Assembly: GCA_003024175.1 (NCBI GenBank)
Contig: MDYQ01000121.1
Coordinates: forward strand, 186,001-250,000
DNA length: 64,000 nt
Direction: 5' to 3'
From: Planoprotostelium fungivorum
Lineage: Eukaryota > Evosea > Variosea > Cavosteliida > Cavosteliaceae
The position numbers were made by a program, and so were the translations under genes. Within the stretch, counting starts at the first letter, position 1. Every line of letters starts with the position of its first letter. Of the stretch, positions 1 to 14,900 are shown in pieces. The notes beneath the pieces were generated by a model. The model searched no databases and was not told the origin of the DNA. It was given only the letters and a program-made list of their open reading frames with translations.

Positions 1-947
1 AGTGCCGTCGATTGTTACAAGACGTATCAGATGGAAGGAGAGGCGAAGGAAGATCTCTACACCATCGGGTACGCAACTACGTTCAATTCCGTGGGCATGA
101 CGACGTGGGAGGGTGAGTATATTTAAAGTTTGAAAGACTGGAATGAGCGGGAGAACTGAATTGTTCGCAGCTGGGTTTTTATTGGCTGAATATGCATTGG
201 ATCATAAAGGTGAATCATCACTACCACGATGATGTAATCATACTCACATCACATGCGACGAGAAGAGAGTTGACACTCTCGCAGAACAATTTCGAGGAAA
301 GAGGATCCTGGAGCTGGGTTCTGGATTGGGCATCACCTGTGCGGTCATCTGTCGTCACCTCCACCCCCTCCAATACATCGCCTCCGATTACACTCACACC
401 ATCATCCGAAACCTCCACCGCAATCTCATCATCAGTAAGCATCTCTCATCCATCTACACTGATCACGTGACCAGACGACGTCGACGTTGGAGAAGAGAAT
501 TTCGGAGAAGAAGAATGGGCCGAGGAGGGAAAATATTTCTTCGGTGTAGACGAAGATGACGTGAAGAGGAGCATTCTAGTGAAATCGTTGGACTGGGGAC
601 AGATCAGTCGAAAGACTCTGGAGCAACATTCTGCTCTGTACTCACCCGTCGAGTGCATCGTGGCGGCCGATGTGGTGAGCTCTCATGAGATGATCGCATC
701 TCATCATCACATGATCGCATCGCATGATGGATGATGAGATTGACGGCGACAGCTCTACGATCCAGATTTGACCGAACTCTTCTTGACTGTCCTCGGATTC
801 TTCTTCGAACTGCCCGGAGAGCGCGTCGCTTACGTGGCCCAGACGATGAGAAATCCGAGCACCATGAGACACTTTGAAGAGAAGGCCAAGGAGCTCTCCA
901 TGCATGTCGAAGTTGTAGCTACGGAGGCGCAAGTGGGGAGGAGGTGA
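1..947 (+). CDS. Protein-lysine methyltransferase, EEF2KMT/FAM86-like (5' partial)
   Basis: This is a class I SAM-dependent methyltransferase of the FAM86/EEF2KMT group, whose known member methylates a lysine of elongation factor 2. The window starts inside the gene. The first exon reads SAVDCYKTYQ and ends GMTTWE, matching the conserved TTG..TWEA block of the family. The next exons give ILELGSGLGIT, the SAM-binding motif I, then YIASDY, motif II, and CIVAADVV followed by LYDPDLTELF, the post-II region. At least four short introns lie between these blocks, one ending in TGATCACGTGACCAG. The stop at 945-947 follows AQVGRR. A further 3' intron is possible, so the true C terminus is not certain. 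It converges on RBMX2. The group assignment is by motif order and short sequence resemblance. Confidence 0.75.
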
Positions 948-1250
948 TGGACACCGAGTCTTCTGCATCTGAAGACAAATAGATTCAGATATCAGCCCAC
1001 GACGGACCTGGCTATCTTCCTCATCATAAGGAGAGATGCAACGAGAGAGACATAAAGTTTATTTTTGACGTTCCGTTCGTATCTCTATGTCGTTTCATGT
1101 TCATTTCTACCAATACTAAGGTGAAACGGAACGTGTGACAGAGATACATCTTCATTCTCGACTGGAGAGGGTGTGAGATACCAGTGTGGAAGTTTTGACG
1201 ACGATTTGTAAGTAGGGGACATATACAAGAGCGATCGATACACTTGAACT

Positions 1251-2087
1251 TTATCTCCTTTCTCTCTTGGAATGTGTGGGTGGTGGTGAAACTGATCTCT
1301 GCCTCCTGCGATCTGGAGACCTGCATCGGTCAGCTGCAAATGGCTCACTCGTCTCACCTTCGTCTGTCATCGTCTCTCGGCCTCTCCTCTCTGTGTCGAT
1401 CTTCCCTTCTATCTCCTCTGTACCTGTCCTCTCTTGGTCTGTCCTCTCTTGGTCTATCGTCTCTTGGTCTGTCTTCTCTTGGTCTGTCTCCTCTCTGTCT
1501 ATCGTCTCTGTGTCTGTCCTCTCGTGGTGCATCACTTCGATCATCGCGATCTCTTCGGTGCGATCTGCGATCGTCGTCATCGTCCTTCTTGGGCCTCTCT
1601 AATCTGAAAAATGTGAATCGATGAGAGCACCAGGGTATCGCACCTGTGCTTGTATTCGCAGTGGTCCACTCGGATGGTCTTTCCCGCCAATTTGATTCCA
1701 TTGAGGTTGTCTACGGCTAGAACCGTGCTCTTTTGGTTGTAATAACAGAGGAAGCAGAAGCCCTGATTTGATTAATGATGGAATGTTTGTGATATGAGTA
1801 AAGGGAGAATGGACGAGTTGGGCTCACTTTTGAAACACCTTCGTCGCTTTTAGGCATGTTGATGTCTATGATGTCTCCGTATTGGGAGAATACACAGATG
1901 ATATCTCCTTCTGTGAAATTAAAATCCAACCCTCCGACGTATATATAAGCGCTGTCTTTGTATCTGCGTAGCATGAGAAGAAATTAACTGTGGCTGCGTA
2001 CCGATCATGCCAAGATCCCTCGCCACCAGCGAGACCTAAACTCATTTCCTTCTCATTGAGCTTCTCTATCGCTCTGACTTTGTTCAT
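1251..2087 (-). CDS. RBMX2: RNA-binding motif protein X-linked 2 (RBMX2/Ist3), RES/U2 snRNP-associated splicing factor
   Basis: The spliced product starts [18 protein letters not shown] and contains one RRM. Visible are [14 protein letters not shown], which carries RNP2, then [13 protein letters not shown], then [20 protein letters not shown], which carries RNP1, and RVDHCEYKH. This order matches RBMX2/Ist3, a subunit of the RES complex that promotes splicing and pre-mRNA retention. After the RRM comes a long Arg/Asp tail with imperfect tandem RPRED or DRPRDD units (about 1430-1560), and then an RS-like end [14 protein letters not shown]. The last intron is needed to join the RRED tail to that RS-like end. 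It opens GTGAGACGAG and its acceptor is GATGCAG. Human RBMX2 also has a long charged tail. It is in tandem with TTC1 on the same strand. Confidence 0.88.
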
Positions 2088-2234
2088 GTCTGAAAGTTTC
2101 TCCGATCTGATGTGATGTGCGAAAAAAGAATAGAAATTACGTCCACTTCTTCGTCATACAACCAGACACAGACGATTCACGCCACTGGCAAACTTGCATC
2201 ATCGCATGAGAGAGCATGAGCAGATAGATAACAT

Positions 2235-3076
2235 TCAACGTTTGAAATTTATCGAGTAGCCACCCGAGTTGGGATCTTGCACCATCTGGAAATTTTCGGT
2301 GCTCAGCCCAAAGAGACCGAGGAAGGAGTTACCAACATCCTTCAACTTCCCCAGCATCTCCGCCTTCTCCTTCTCTTGTTTGTCCTTCACGATAGGTTCC
2401 ATCTTGGTGATACCTTCTTTCGCTGCCTTGTTCGAAGGCTCTAACTCTAAAGCCTTCTGGTAATCTGTGGGATGTGAACATGAGATCATGTTGATTGACA
2501 TTACCCTTTAGAGATTCTTCTGGTTTCGAATCTGTTTCGTACGCTTTTCCTCTGCGGAGATAAGCTTTGACGTACAGAGGATCCAACTCGATGGCTCTCG
2601 TGGTGTCTGCAATCACGTCGTCATTTCGTCCATCGATGAAGGAGAGAGCGGCCGCTCGGTTGTGGTAACAGACGGAGAGGGTAGGACGTATTGTTGGTGG
2701 TACTTTGAGTTCGTTTTCTAACTGTATGATACTCTCGTTTTTCGTGTCCTCTTTCGACTGATCTCCATCTTCCTTCTGACTTTCTCCATTTTGTTCTCTC
2801 TCTTCTGTGAACGGTAAGAGGGGGATGTCACAGTGATCTCTCACTCTTCTCTTTCTCCTCCAATTCTAATTTAGCCACATCTTCGTCAGTCAGTTCGACA
2901 ACTCTGGGGCCCTCTTCTTCTTCCTCTTCCACTCGATCTCGGCAGTATTTTTCTATCAGATCGATGGCCTTGGAATATGTTTCCACCGCCGAGAAGTAAT
3001 CTTTGGATACGTACAGCGTGTTGCCCTCATCTTTCAACCTCTTTCCCTCCTGTAGGATGCCCGCATCGGCTGCCAT
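2235..3076 (-). CDS. TTC1: Tetratricopeptide repeat protein 1 (TTC1)
   Basis: TTC1 is a small TPR co-chaperone that binds HSP90 and HSP70 and G-alpha proteins. The N-terminal exon encodes the first TPR helix pair (LKDEGNTLYVSKDYFSAVET, YSKAIDLIEK) with an acidic EEEEEEGPRVVEL insert. The middle exon has SVCYHNRAAALSF and ADTTRAIELDPLYVKAYLRR, the second and third TPRs. The last exon ends MLGKLKDVGNSFLGLFGL then STENFQMVQDPNSGGYSINF, which is almost diagnostic of TTC1. It has at least three exons. The start codon at 3074-3076 lies 134 bp from the divergent VPS9-domain gene, so the two probably share a promoter region. Confidence 0.9.
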
Positions 3077-3210
3077 TGTATGCGGGGTGATCTGATGTGA
3101 TGTGATCTCCGTTGTTCCGTAATGGAATTTTAAATTTCACCGAGCGACCACACGCACAGACACCCCATCTGCGTCTTGGAGCCAAAGTTATCACATAAGA
3201 AGATTTATAG
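3077..3210. promoter_or_regulatory. Shared divergent promoter region of TTC1 and the VPS9-domain gene
   Basis: Only 134 bp separate the two divergent start codons. There is no clear TATA box. The region holds an alternating GTGATCTGATGTGATGTGA stretch near 3090 and a palindrome-like AATTTTAAATTT near 3125. Bidirectional use is inferred from spacing alone. Confidence 0.35.
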
Positions 3211-5807
3211 ATGCTTGGGTCTTCTTATCTGGGCGGAGTCATACATCGGCTCAACCCATTTGGCTCGACCATTGAGGGAGGAATTGAACAGTCACCAACA
3301 ATACCATCAGACAACAAACAAATAGAAATTTCAAACTCTGAAGCTCTTACTCATGTGGCTACGGATGCAGGAGAAGATAAAATGGCAGAACAGAGAATGA
3401 GAGAACCCGAAGAAACTACAGACAATGGTGATGGTCTTTCATCCACCGTTCATCTTCTGACGGATCGAAAAGCCAAAGCTCCAGAAAATGAAGGATCATC
3501 AACAGTCCAACCTACAACTCAAGTCACAACATCGGGACCAGTCGAAACTCCCACCAATCATCCTCGTGACATCATCCAGATCCATTCTGATTCTGCCATC
3601 AAAGCGAACCCAGACGCCCTGACCTCCTCCACCGTAGCACAAGTGGCGACGTCAACGTATCCCCTGTCTTCCTCCATCATGGACTGGATGAGCTTCCCGG
3701 TAACAACCGTGGCTCATTACGGTTCCGCCCTGTACAATTCCCTTCCATTCGGTACCACCCCCAACGTGACGTTATCTCCTTCGTCACGATGAAATTGATC
3801 GTTGTAGATGGGGGAGAGACACGTTTCTGCAGAGGATGAGAAGAGGTTATTTGCATTCATCAATTATCGTCGATTGTTTTCATCTCAGGTGCAGTTTCAT
3901 CGATAGAGCGATGGCGTGACGATCCACAGGTGCCCACTGAAGAATGCACGACGACAGATCTGCTACCTCCCATACTGTACAACGAATTCTTGGAAAAGTT
4001 GAAGGACACACCGGAGGGTAGAGAACTACAACAAGCCATCGACGAGTGAGTGGGATCCATTTGATTCGATTTGTACATTAAATTTATCCCATACAGTCTG
4101 GTGACCTTCTTCGAGAGGGATTATCGTGATCTCCTCTACAACGAGCAGGCCAGAAGAGTCCACGCCTTCATCGATACCGTCGTTGTAGATGGCCGATATT
4201 CCAATTTCTTGAAGAACCTCTGGAATCACCATGACGAGAGGATGGACTGGAAGGAGCACGGGGCGGAATGCCTCGAACAGATCATCATGCTCAAATTACA
4301 CAAGATGTGAGCTTGTAGATCGTCTCAAACCACTGAGATATCGCAGGACCTTCGCGCAGAATCAAGACATGATGGATGCAGATTTGTCGACGTTTCAGAG
4401 GATCGAGTCTCTCAGTTTCATCACGACGCAGCACTTGGACATACCTGAGAAATATGTCGACAACGATCTGTGGTCCAGAGTGACCGAAGGTGACTGTCGA
4501 CGTTGTTTCATGGCTGATCGAGACAGAATTACTGCAACTGAATAGCTTTCTGACACCGAGAGACAAATTGAGATGCATATTGACTTGCTGCAAGTTGATA
4601 TTCAGTATCCTTTCATTGAAATTTCACGAAGAAACACGTACCTTGACTCGTTGTAGACGGACTCCATCAGGTGTTGAGTCAAGAGGGTGGTGACTCCGCG
4701 GCCACCGTGGACGATTTTCTACCCATTTTCATTTACGTCTTGTTACGTACGAACCCACCGAATCTCCAGACCAATCTACAATACATGTCCACCTTCCGTC
4801 ACCCCTCTCGCATGATGGCTGAGTCTGGTGAGAGGTCCGTTGCATCCGCGAAAATTCACGGAAATTTCAGGTTACTATTTCGTTAGTTTTCTCACCGCAG
4901 TACGCTTTGTGGAGACGTTAGATGCTTCTGCCCTGTCTATTGATCCTCAACAATTTTACCTTCTCATGAATAACGACTCAGAGGATGTGAGTGGTACATC
5001 GACCATCTACAACGTGCCAACATGAATTCAGTTGGAGGAAGAGAGGACGGAGGGATCGATGTCGAACAGTTTCATGAGGAGAACTACTGGAAATCTCAGT
5101 GCATCGGTGGATCTCAGCGTGGTGGCCATGAGCTGTCCACCCGAACAGGTGAAATTCCGACGAAATTTTGGAGAAATTCTGATGATTGGGGTACAGAAAC
5201 CGGAAGAATGGATCTGGGTGACGAAGAGGGGAAATTCTTTTTCTCTGGACGATCAGAAATTCACTGATTTTTTGGACACGGGGGTCACGAGCAATCAGAG
5301 GGAGGGGTCAGGGGTGGCGGCACAAAATATCGTGCCGGAGGCAACGGATGCACAGAGGATTGGCCCGGTAGAAGTAAGAGTGGAAAGAGAGAACGAAGTG
5401 ACTGGGGAGGATGTAGAGGGACACGTGTACAGTGTAGATAGTCAGACGACCCACTACAACGAGCCACAAGATATCTCCTCTCCGTACGATGGCCAGGAGT
5501 TATTGAACGAAACGAGAGGTGAGGATGACACGTACCATTCATTCTCAATGTCCATAGATATGGAAGAGCTGTACAGTCAGATCGAGCAGATCGAACATTC
5601 TCTCGAATCGATCAGCATATCACCTGTTATCACGGGTGACTGTCTTCCCCTTGTGACGTCAACTCATTTTGTTTTTCAGATGACAACCAAGGAGAGAAGC
5701 GGGAAGACAGATTCCTGCACATGGAAGCAGAGGATCTATCGCTAGAGGACGTGAGAGAACTTCTCTTGCAGTATAAGAGTATGTACAGACAGATGGATGA
5801 GAGATGA
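3211..5807 (+). CDS. VPS9-domain Rab5 guanine nucleotide exchange factor
   Basis: The N-terminal 190 residues are a low-complexity Ser/Thr-rich region starting MLGSSYLGGVIHRLNPFG. They are followed, after an exon junction I could not fix between about 3780 and 3890, by a helical region (LLYNEQARRVHAFIDTV). The VPS9 core is clear: DDFLPIFIYVLLRTNPPNL, then NLQYMSTFRHPSRMMAESG, YYFVSFLTAVRFVETLDA. These contain the conserved Asp and the PSRM..YYF motif of RABGEF1/Rin/Vps9 proteins, which activate Rab5 on early endosomes. The C terminus is acidic and ends LSLEDVRELLLQYKSMYRQM. Introns after 3890 carry the AAATTTC or CGTTGTAG motifs seen elsewhere. No ubiquitin-binding A20 finger or RA domain was seen, so the paralogue is left unnamed. 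The alternative start at an internal Met cannot be excluded. Confidence 0.8.
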
Positions 5808-5943
5808 ACAGTAGAGATGTATTGGGATAGTTCCCCCTGCAGATTTGTATCGGTGAAATAAACCGAAATCCGCACAATGATTCTGCGCCTTTGTAGATGT
5901 TCCACTAATTTTTCCGTGATCGTTGATCGCAATCAACGAGAAC

Positions 5944-8694
<2,751 letters not shown>

Positions 8695-8917
8695 AAAAAC
8701 AGATGATCTACAATGCATTTTTGAATTTCCCGCCAATCAAAGTTTTCCCGCGCGTTTTTGAATTTCTGAAGGCCTGATCATTTTATCTTCTCCTTGATTG
8801 CATCAAGCATCTCTTGCCGCGAGTGGATCCAGGCAGAGAGAACTAACTGGTGGGTCCCTTCTAATACTCTCTCGTTGACTCTGTTAGTTTATAGAAGAGC
8901 AATCACAGAAGAATCAA

Positions 8918-11900
8918 ATGAGTTACAGAAGGAGCGCCAACAAGGAGAATGAGGGCACGAATGTCTCCGCAGATGTAGCCACCCTACAGAGCCGCCTCGA
9001 GAACCTCGAGAAAGAGAAGAAACAGAGACTCGCTCAATTCAACAACATGGATACCACGATCAAGAATCAAGAACAAGAACTCAAGGAGCTCCGAAAGAAG
9101 GCCGAGGACTCATCCAACTCGGTGAGATGAAATGCATTCACTGCGGCCAGTTATTCACGATTAACCCAGGGATACTCGCAGAACCACGATATCGAAGTAT
9201 ATAAACGCAGCATTAGCGACAAAGAAAATCAGATCAAGGAGCTCAACCTTCGTCTTCGCAATGCCGACGATCTCATCAAGGAGAAGAACAACAAGCAGAA
9301 GGAGACCGAGAAGAACTTGGAGAAAGCCCAAGATGTCATTAGCCAGCTCGAGAAATCGGTAACGATATGACAACTCGCACACCTTCTCACGCACTTCAGG
9401 GCAACCAGAAACAAGCCCAATCCAATGACAAATACAACAAAGAGGTTGCCGATTACAAGAGTCAGATCGAGAAGATGAAGATCACTCACAAGAAAGAAAT
9501 GGAAGCCGCCAAGATCAAAGAGGATACCATCTCTCACCAGCTGGAGACGACCCAGGCCCAGCTGAAGGAGACCAACCAATCGAAGGCTCAGGTTCGAGTC
9601 ATCATGACACTCTATCATCTCTGACTCGAATGACAGTCGGACGATTCCATCAAGGAGCTGAACAAGAAGATCAAGACGGTAGCCGGCCTCCTCTTGAAGG
9701 AGAAGAACGAGAGAGCTGCCGAAGTCGAGGCACTCCACAGAGAGACCATCCAATCCACCAACGAGATCCAGAGATTAACTCAGGAGGTATTTCATGCAAT
9801 GCATTCGCATCTCTGACCACGAACAGACGCAAAAGTTGACGCAACAACTGCAAGCCACGGAGGGCAGCAAGAAGGGTATGGCTCAGGCGACCGACGAGAA
9901 GATCAGCACTCAGAAGAAGGAGATCCTTCTCTTGGAGAAGGAAAACAGCCAGAGGGGCCAGCAGCTGCAGGACGCCCAGGCCGAGATCGACCAATTGAAG
10001 ATCCAACTGGAAAAGACCAAGATGGAGGTAGACTCGAAGAAGGCGAGAGCCAGTGAGGCCGAGAAGAGCTCTTCAACCCTGCAGTCTCGCACTACCGAGG
10101 TGAAGATTCATATCTCCAATTTGATCTCACGATTTGTAGTTGGAGGACAAGTTGACGAAAACCACCGAGGAGCTACACACTCTGAAAGAGACATACGACA
10201 TCCTGAAGAAGGAGGCCACTCTCATCAAGGAGCAGAGAAAGTTCTCGGAAGAGAGTCATCTACAACGCATCAAGGAGTTGGAGCAGCAGTTCAACGAGTT
10301 GAACCGCACAGCCGAGACCAACCACCAGAACATGGTTCAGAAGGAACAAGAGTCCGAGGTGACTTGACTGTGCCTCTCACGTTAACTAACGCGATCAGGA
10401 CCTCGCCAAGCGCAACAAGGATCTGTCCGAAAGCCTCAAGAACCACAAGATGTCCCTGCAGGCCCAGGAGACGAAGATCGAGAGCTTGAAGCGAGAGAAG
10501 AAGGAGATCGAGGAGAGAATGTCCGAAATGTCTTCGAGCTGGGAAGATGCAAGATCTCAGATCGAGTCGACAGAGACGAAGGCCACTCAAGAGATGACCA
10601 AGCTGAAGGAGAGATACGAAGCTGCCGCGGCTGCAGCCAAGAACGGACAGAAGACCGCAGCGGAAGCTGAGGTGATGAATTGTCGAGTGAGATGTCCTTC
10701 TCATTTCGAGTAGAAACGACTCGAGGAAGAAGTTCAGAAGATGACGATCAAGTACGAAGAGTTGTCGGCTGAGGCGGAGAAAACGAAGAAGCAGCACGAG
10801 GAGGAGAAGGCCAAGAGCGAGAGCTACCGTGATAGCTTGAAGGCTCTGGAAGAGAAGATCGCGAGGTCTCAGGGAGAATCCACCGCCACTCTTCAATCGA
10901 TGGAGGTGACGTCATCACACGTCATCGAACACGCGTTGAAGTACCTCAGGAGTCCCTGGCTGCCAAGGCTCAGAGTGTACAGAAGCTGGAGGCACAATTG
11001 AATGAGACGCAGGCCAAGCTGAAGGCCACCACTGACTCTCTGGACAGCATGGAGATCAGCAGGGACAAGATTGTCCAGGAGAGGCTCGCTTTGGAGGAGA
11101 AGCTCGCCATCGCAGACTCTCAAATCAGCGATCTGCGAAAGACCGGCGGAGACCGCATCGTCGAACTGGAATCTGCGATTGCGAAGGCCAAGTTGGACAA
11201 GGACAACTTGGAAGGAACTGTGGCCGCCCTTCAGCAGGAAGTCAAGAGCAAGGCCGACCAAGTCGCAGAGACTGAAACCAGCGCCGCGAACCGTCTGGCC
11301 CAATCCGAGACTGCCACCGTGGCCGCCAAGGAGGAGTTTGAGATCGAACTACAACGCGTCAGACGTGAGGCCGATGCCACCGTGGCCGATCTGAGAAGCA
11401 AGCTGGAGAATGTAGAGTCCCACCACAACCAGATCGCTCGCGAGTTCTCCGAGAAATACCAGAAGACCTCCACCCAGGTCGAGAGCCTGTCCGCTCACAA
11501 TGCAGAGCTGGAGGAGCAACTACAACGAGCCAAGTCTTCTCTGACCGCCCAAGAGAAACTGAAGGAGGAGGTGATTGTCTTTTTTGTATGCCACTTTCTA
11601 ATCTAGACAGGCTGCCGCCGAGCTTGCCGCCTCGACCGAATCACGTAACAAGGCGGCAACGACCATCGAAGGCATGGAGAAACAGCTCCGTGAGAAGGAG
11701 GCTGCCGTGGAGAAGCTGAGAGAATCTCTCGAGAAGGCCGACGCGGCCATCAACGAGCGTCAACAGCGTCTGGCCGAGGCCACCGAGGAGGTGAACAAGG
11801 TGAAGTCCAACTACAACGAGGCGATCGATCGTGCCGCCCAGCTGGAGCAGCAAGTGTCATCCCTGGAATCTGCGAGCCGCGAACTGCAGCAGCTCTCGGA

Positions 11901-14900
11901 GAACAACGCCAAGGCAGTGAAATCGCAAGAGAGCAAGTCGAAGAAATTAGAGAAGAAGCTCTCCGACAAGAACGACATGATTGACAGTCTCACTTCTGAT
12001 CTCAACAGTGCCAAGGAGGAGATCAAGGTGATCCATCTACAACGAGCCACATCTGATCCATCACAGACCGTCCAGCGCGAGAACGTCGATCTGAAGAACA
12101 ATGTCGACAATCTACAATCTGCCATCGAAGAGAGGAGCAAGACGGAACGCAAGAGCAAGGAGAAGACAGACAAGTCCCTTCGCTCAGCCGAGGCCCAAGC
12201 CAAAGAACTCGATCAGATGAAGCAGACGTCTCAGCAACTACAACGAGACATCTCCAGGGTGAGTCCGTGAAATTTCTTCGATTTCTCACCCTCCTCTCAG
12301 CTGACCGAAGCTGTGGCATTCCACCAGGCGGAAGAGCAGAACGCCAAGGAAGAGCTGTCCCAGCAAGCTCTCAAATTAGACGACATCCTCGAGAAGCTGT
12401 CCGATCTGGAAGAATCTAAAGATAGCCTCCAGCAAGAGTTGGACAATGCCACCACCCGCAGCAAGGAGCTTCAGAGCGAGCGTGACAACCTGGAGGCTCA
12501 GCTGACCAAGACGAAGGCTAGAGCCGAGAAGAAGGCCGTCAGCCAGGATGAGTCGAAGAAGAAGCTGATCGAGAAGCTGGAGAAATTCGAAGGAGAATGC
12601 GAGGCGCTCCATCGCGAGCTGGAGAAGGAGAAGGAGACACACCTTGCCGACGTGTCAGACTGGGAAGTCAAGATGAAGAAGAAGGAAGAGCAACTGTCTG
12701 CCGTCCTACAGAACGGTGAGGCCACTCTGCATCAGAGAGGAGAGGAGATGAAGGCACTCGAGACACAGAGGGACCAATTGAACGAAACGGTGGCCAACCT
12801 GAAGGAGCACATCAAGGAGGTCCAGCGCTCAGCAGAAGAACAGAAGGAGCTGAAGCAATCGATCTCTGAGGAAGTCAACCTCTTGGGAGCTCAACTACAA
12901 TCCGCCAAGACCGAATTGGAGGCCACACAGCAGAGCTTGGAGGAGGAGAAGAAGAAGAGCGAGAGACTGCAGGAGGAGAAGAATGATACCGAGAAGAGAA
13001 TTCTGGAATCAGACACCAAGGTCTCTCAGCTGGAATCGCAGATCGCAGGTTTGAGCAACCAATTGGAGCAGGCCGATGCCATTGGAGAGTCCACCGAAGC
13101 CGAGCTGAACGAGATCGCTGAGAAGCTGGAAGTCAGCTTGGCCAGAGAGCAGGAGCTGAAGAACAAGCTGGAGGAGCACCAGAAGCTCGCTGAGGCTGAG
13201 AAGCTGAACATCGCCGAAGTTGCCGCCAACAACGACCGCAACGGACACGTACTCCAGCAGCGTGAGGAGGAGATCACCAAGCTCCAAGCCAAGGTGAGGC
13301 TATTCTTAGAAGATCTGAACAAAACTGACCCGTAGTAGATCGACGAACTCGTCGACACCGTGGATCAACTTACGTCGGAGAAGACTTCCATGGAGAACCT
13401 GCTCCGTGACAGCGAGGCTGAATTACACGCCGCCGAGCAAGAGAGCGAGCAGATGACTGACGCCCTCAGAGGCGAGCTGGAGCAAGCCAGGGAGAGCTTG
13501 GACCTCAAGGAGAGACAGTTGTCCCAGCTCCAAGAGGACATGGAGAATCACACGAAGTCCACCCAGGCCCAGCAACTCGACAAGGCAGAGTCCACCAGAC
13601 GCATCGAGATGCTCCAAGCCGAGTTAGAAACCATCAGCGTCAACTTGGAAGAGAAGAAGACCCAGTGCTCCGAGTTGGAGGAGCAGGTGGAAGAGAGAAA
13701 TGAAAAGACGAGAGATCTGGAGGAGCAAGTGAGACAGAGACAGATGGACTACACTGCCATCCAGAGAGAGATGGAGCAAGTTGTAGATGCCAAATCCGTT
13801 CTGGAGAACCAAGTCGAGGAGTCGAAGAGACAGGTGAAAAGTCGAAGAAATTTCAAAGTAGCATCTCTGACGTGTGATCAGCTCGAAAAGTATACCGAAG
13901 AGGTGGAGGATCTCAAATCTGCGATCACATCCCGCGATGCCGCTGTCGGAGACTCGGAACTCGAGAGACGCCGCGAAGTCGACGCACTCCGATCTGAGAT
14001 CCGCGAATCGCAGGACCGCGCTCAAGATCTCACCACTCAGCTCGCTCGCAGAGAAGAGCAGATCGAGGAGCTATCGGCAACCGTCCAAAGATACGAGGCT
14101 TCCTCTGTCACCGTCCGTGGAGAATGCATGGAGCTGAAGGCCCAGCTGCAGGGTGAACGCCAGATCTCCGAGGATCTCCGCCGAGAGCTGTCGGAAGTCC
14201 GAGGAAAATCCGAGGAACTCGCTCGCCACTTGGAGGAGCAGGGAGAGGGTAACAACTTGGCCTCCGAGGAGCTGAAGCAACTCCGCGTGGATTTCACTGA
14301 GATTTCGGCTCGTCTGACCGAAGAGAAGAAGATCTCCGCTGAGGCCCAGGAGAAGATCGCAGATCTGGAATCGCAGGTCTCAGATCGGGAGGACCGCCTG
14401 ACCGAACAGAAGGACAGACTGTACTCCATGGAGAACCAGCTCCAAGATCTGACTGTGGAGAGAACTCGCCTATCCCAATCTCTCTCGGACGAATCTGCCG
14501 CCCACGCCGAGGCCCAACGAGAGATCTCCGAGAGACTCCAAGTCAGTGGAGAGAGAGCCGAGGCCCTGGAGAGACAGATCGTCGATCTACAACAGCAACT
14601 GTCATCGGGCAGCCAGGAGGGCTACGACCACCGAGCCGAGTTGGAGCAGCAGAAGGCTCTGCGCTCTGCTCTGGAGACTCAGCTGACCGAGGAGAGAGAG
14701 AGGAGAGAAGCCTTAGAGATCAAGTTGGAGAGAGTACAAGAGGCAGAGAGAGAACAGAGAGAAGAGGTGGCTCATCAAATGAACGAGAACAAGCAGTGGA
14801 AGGTACAGCTCGAAACCGAGAAGGAAGCTGTCACCATCATCACGACACAATTGGAGGAGAATTTGAAGGTGAAGCGATCGTCTACAACGGTGTAGATTGA

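Noticed and set aside
1267-1624. Plus-strand ORFs with repeated [10 protein letters not shown]
   Set aside because: They mirror the RPRED tandem repeats of RBMX2 on the other strand.
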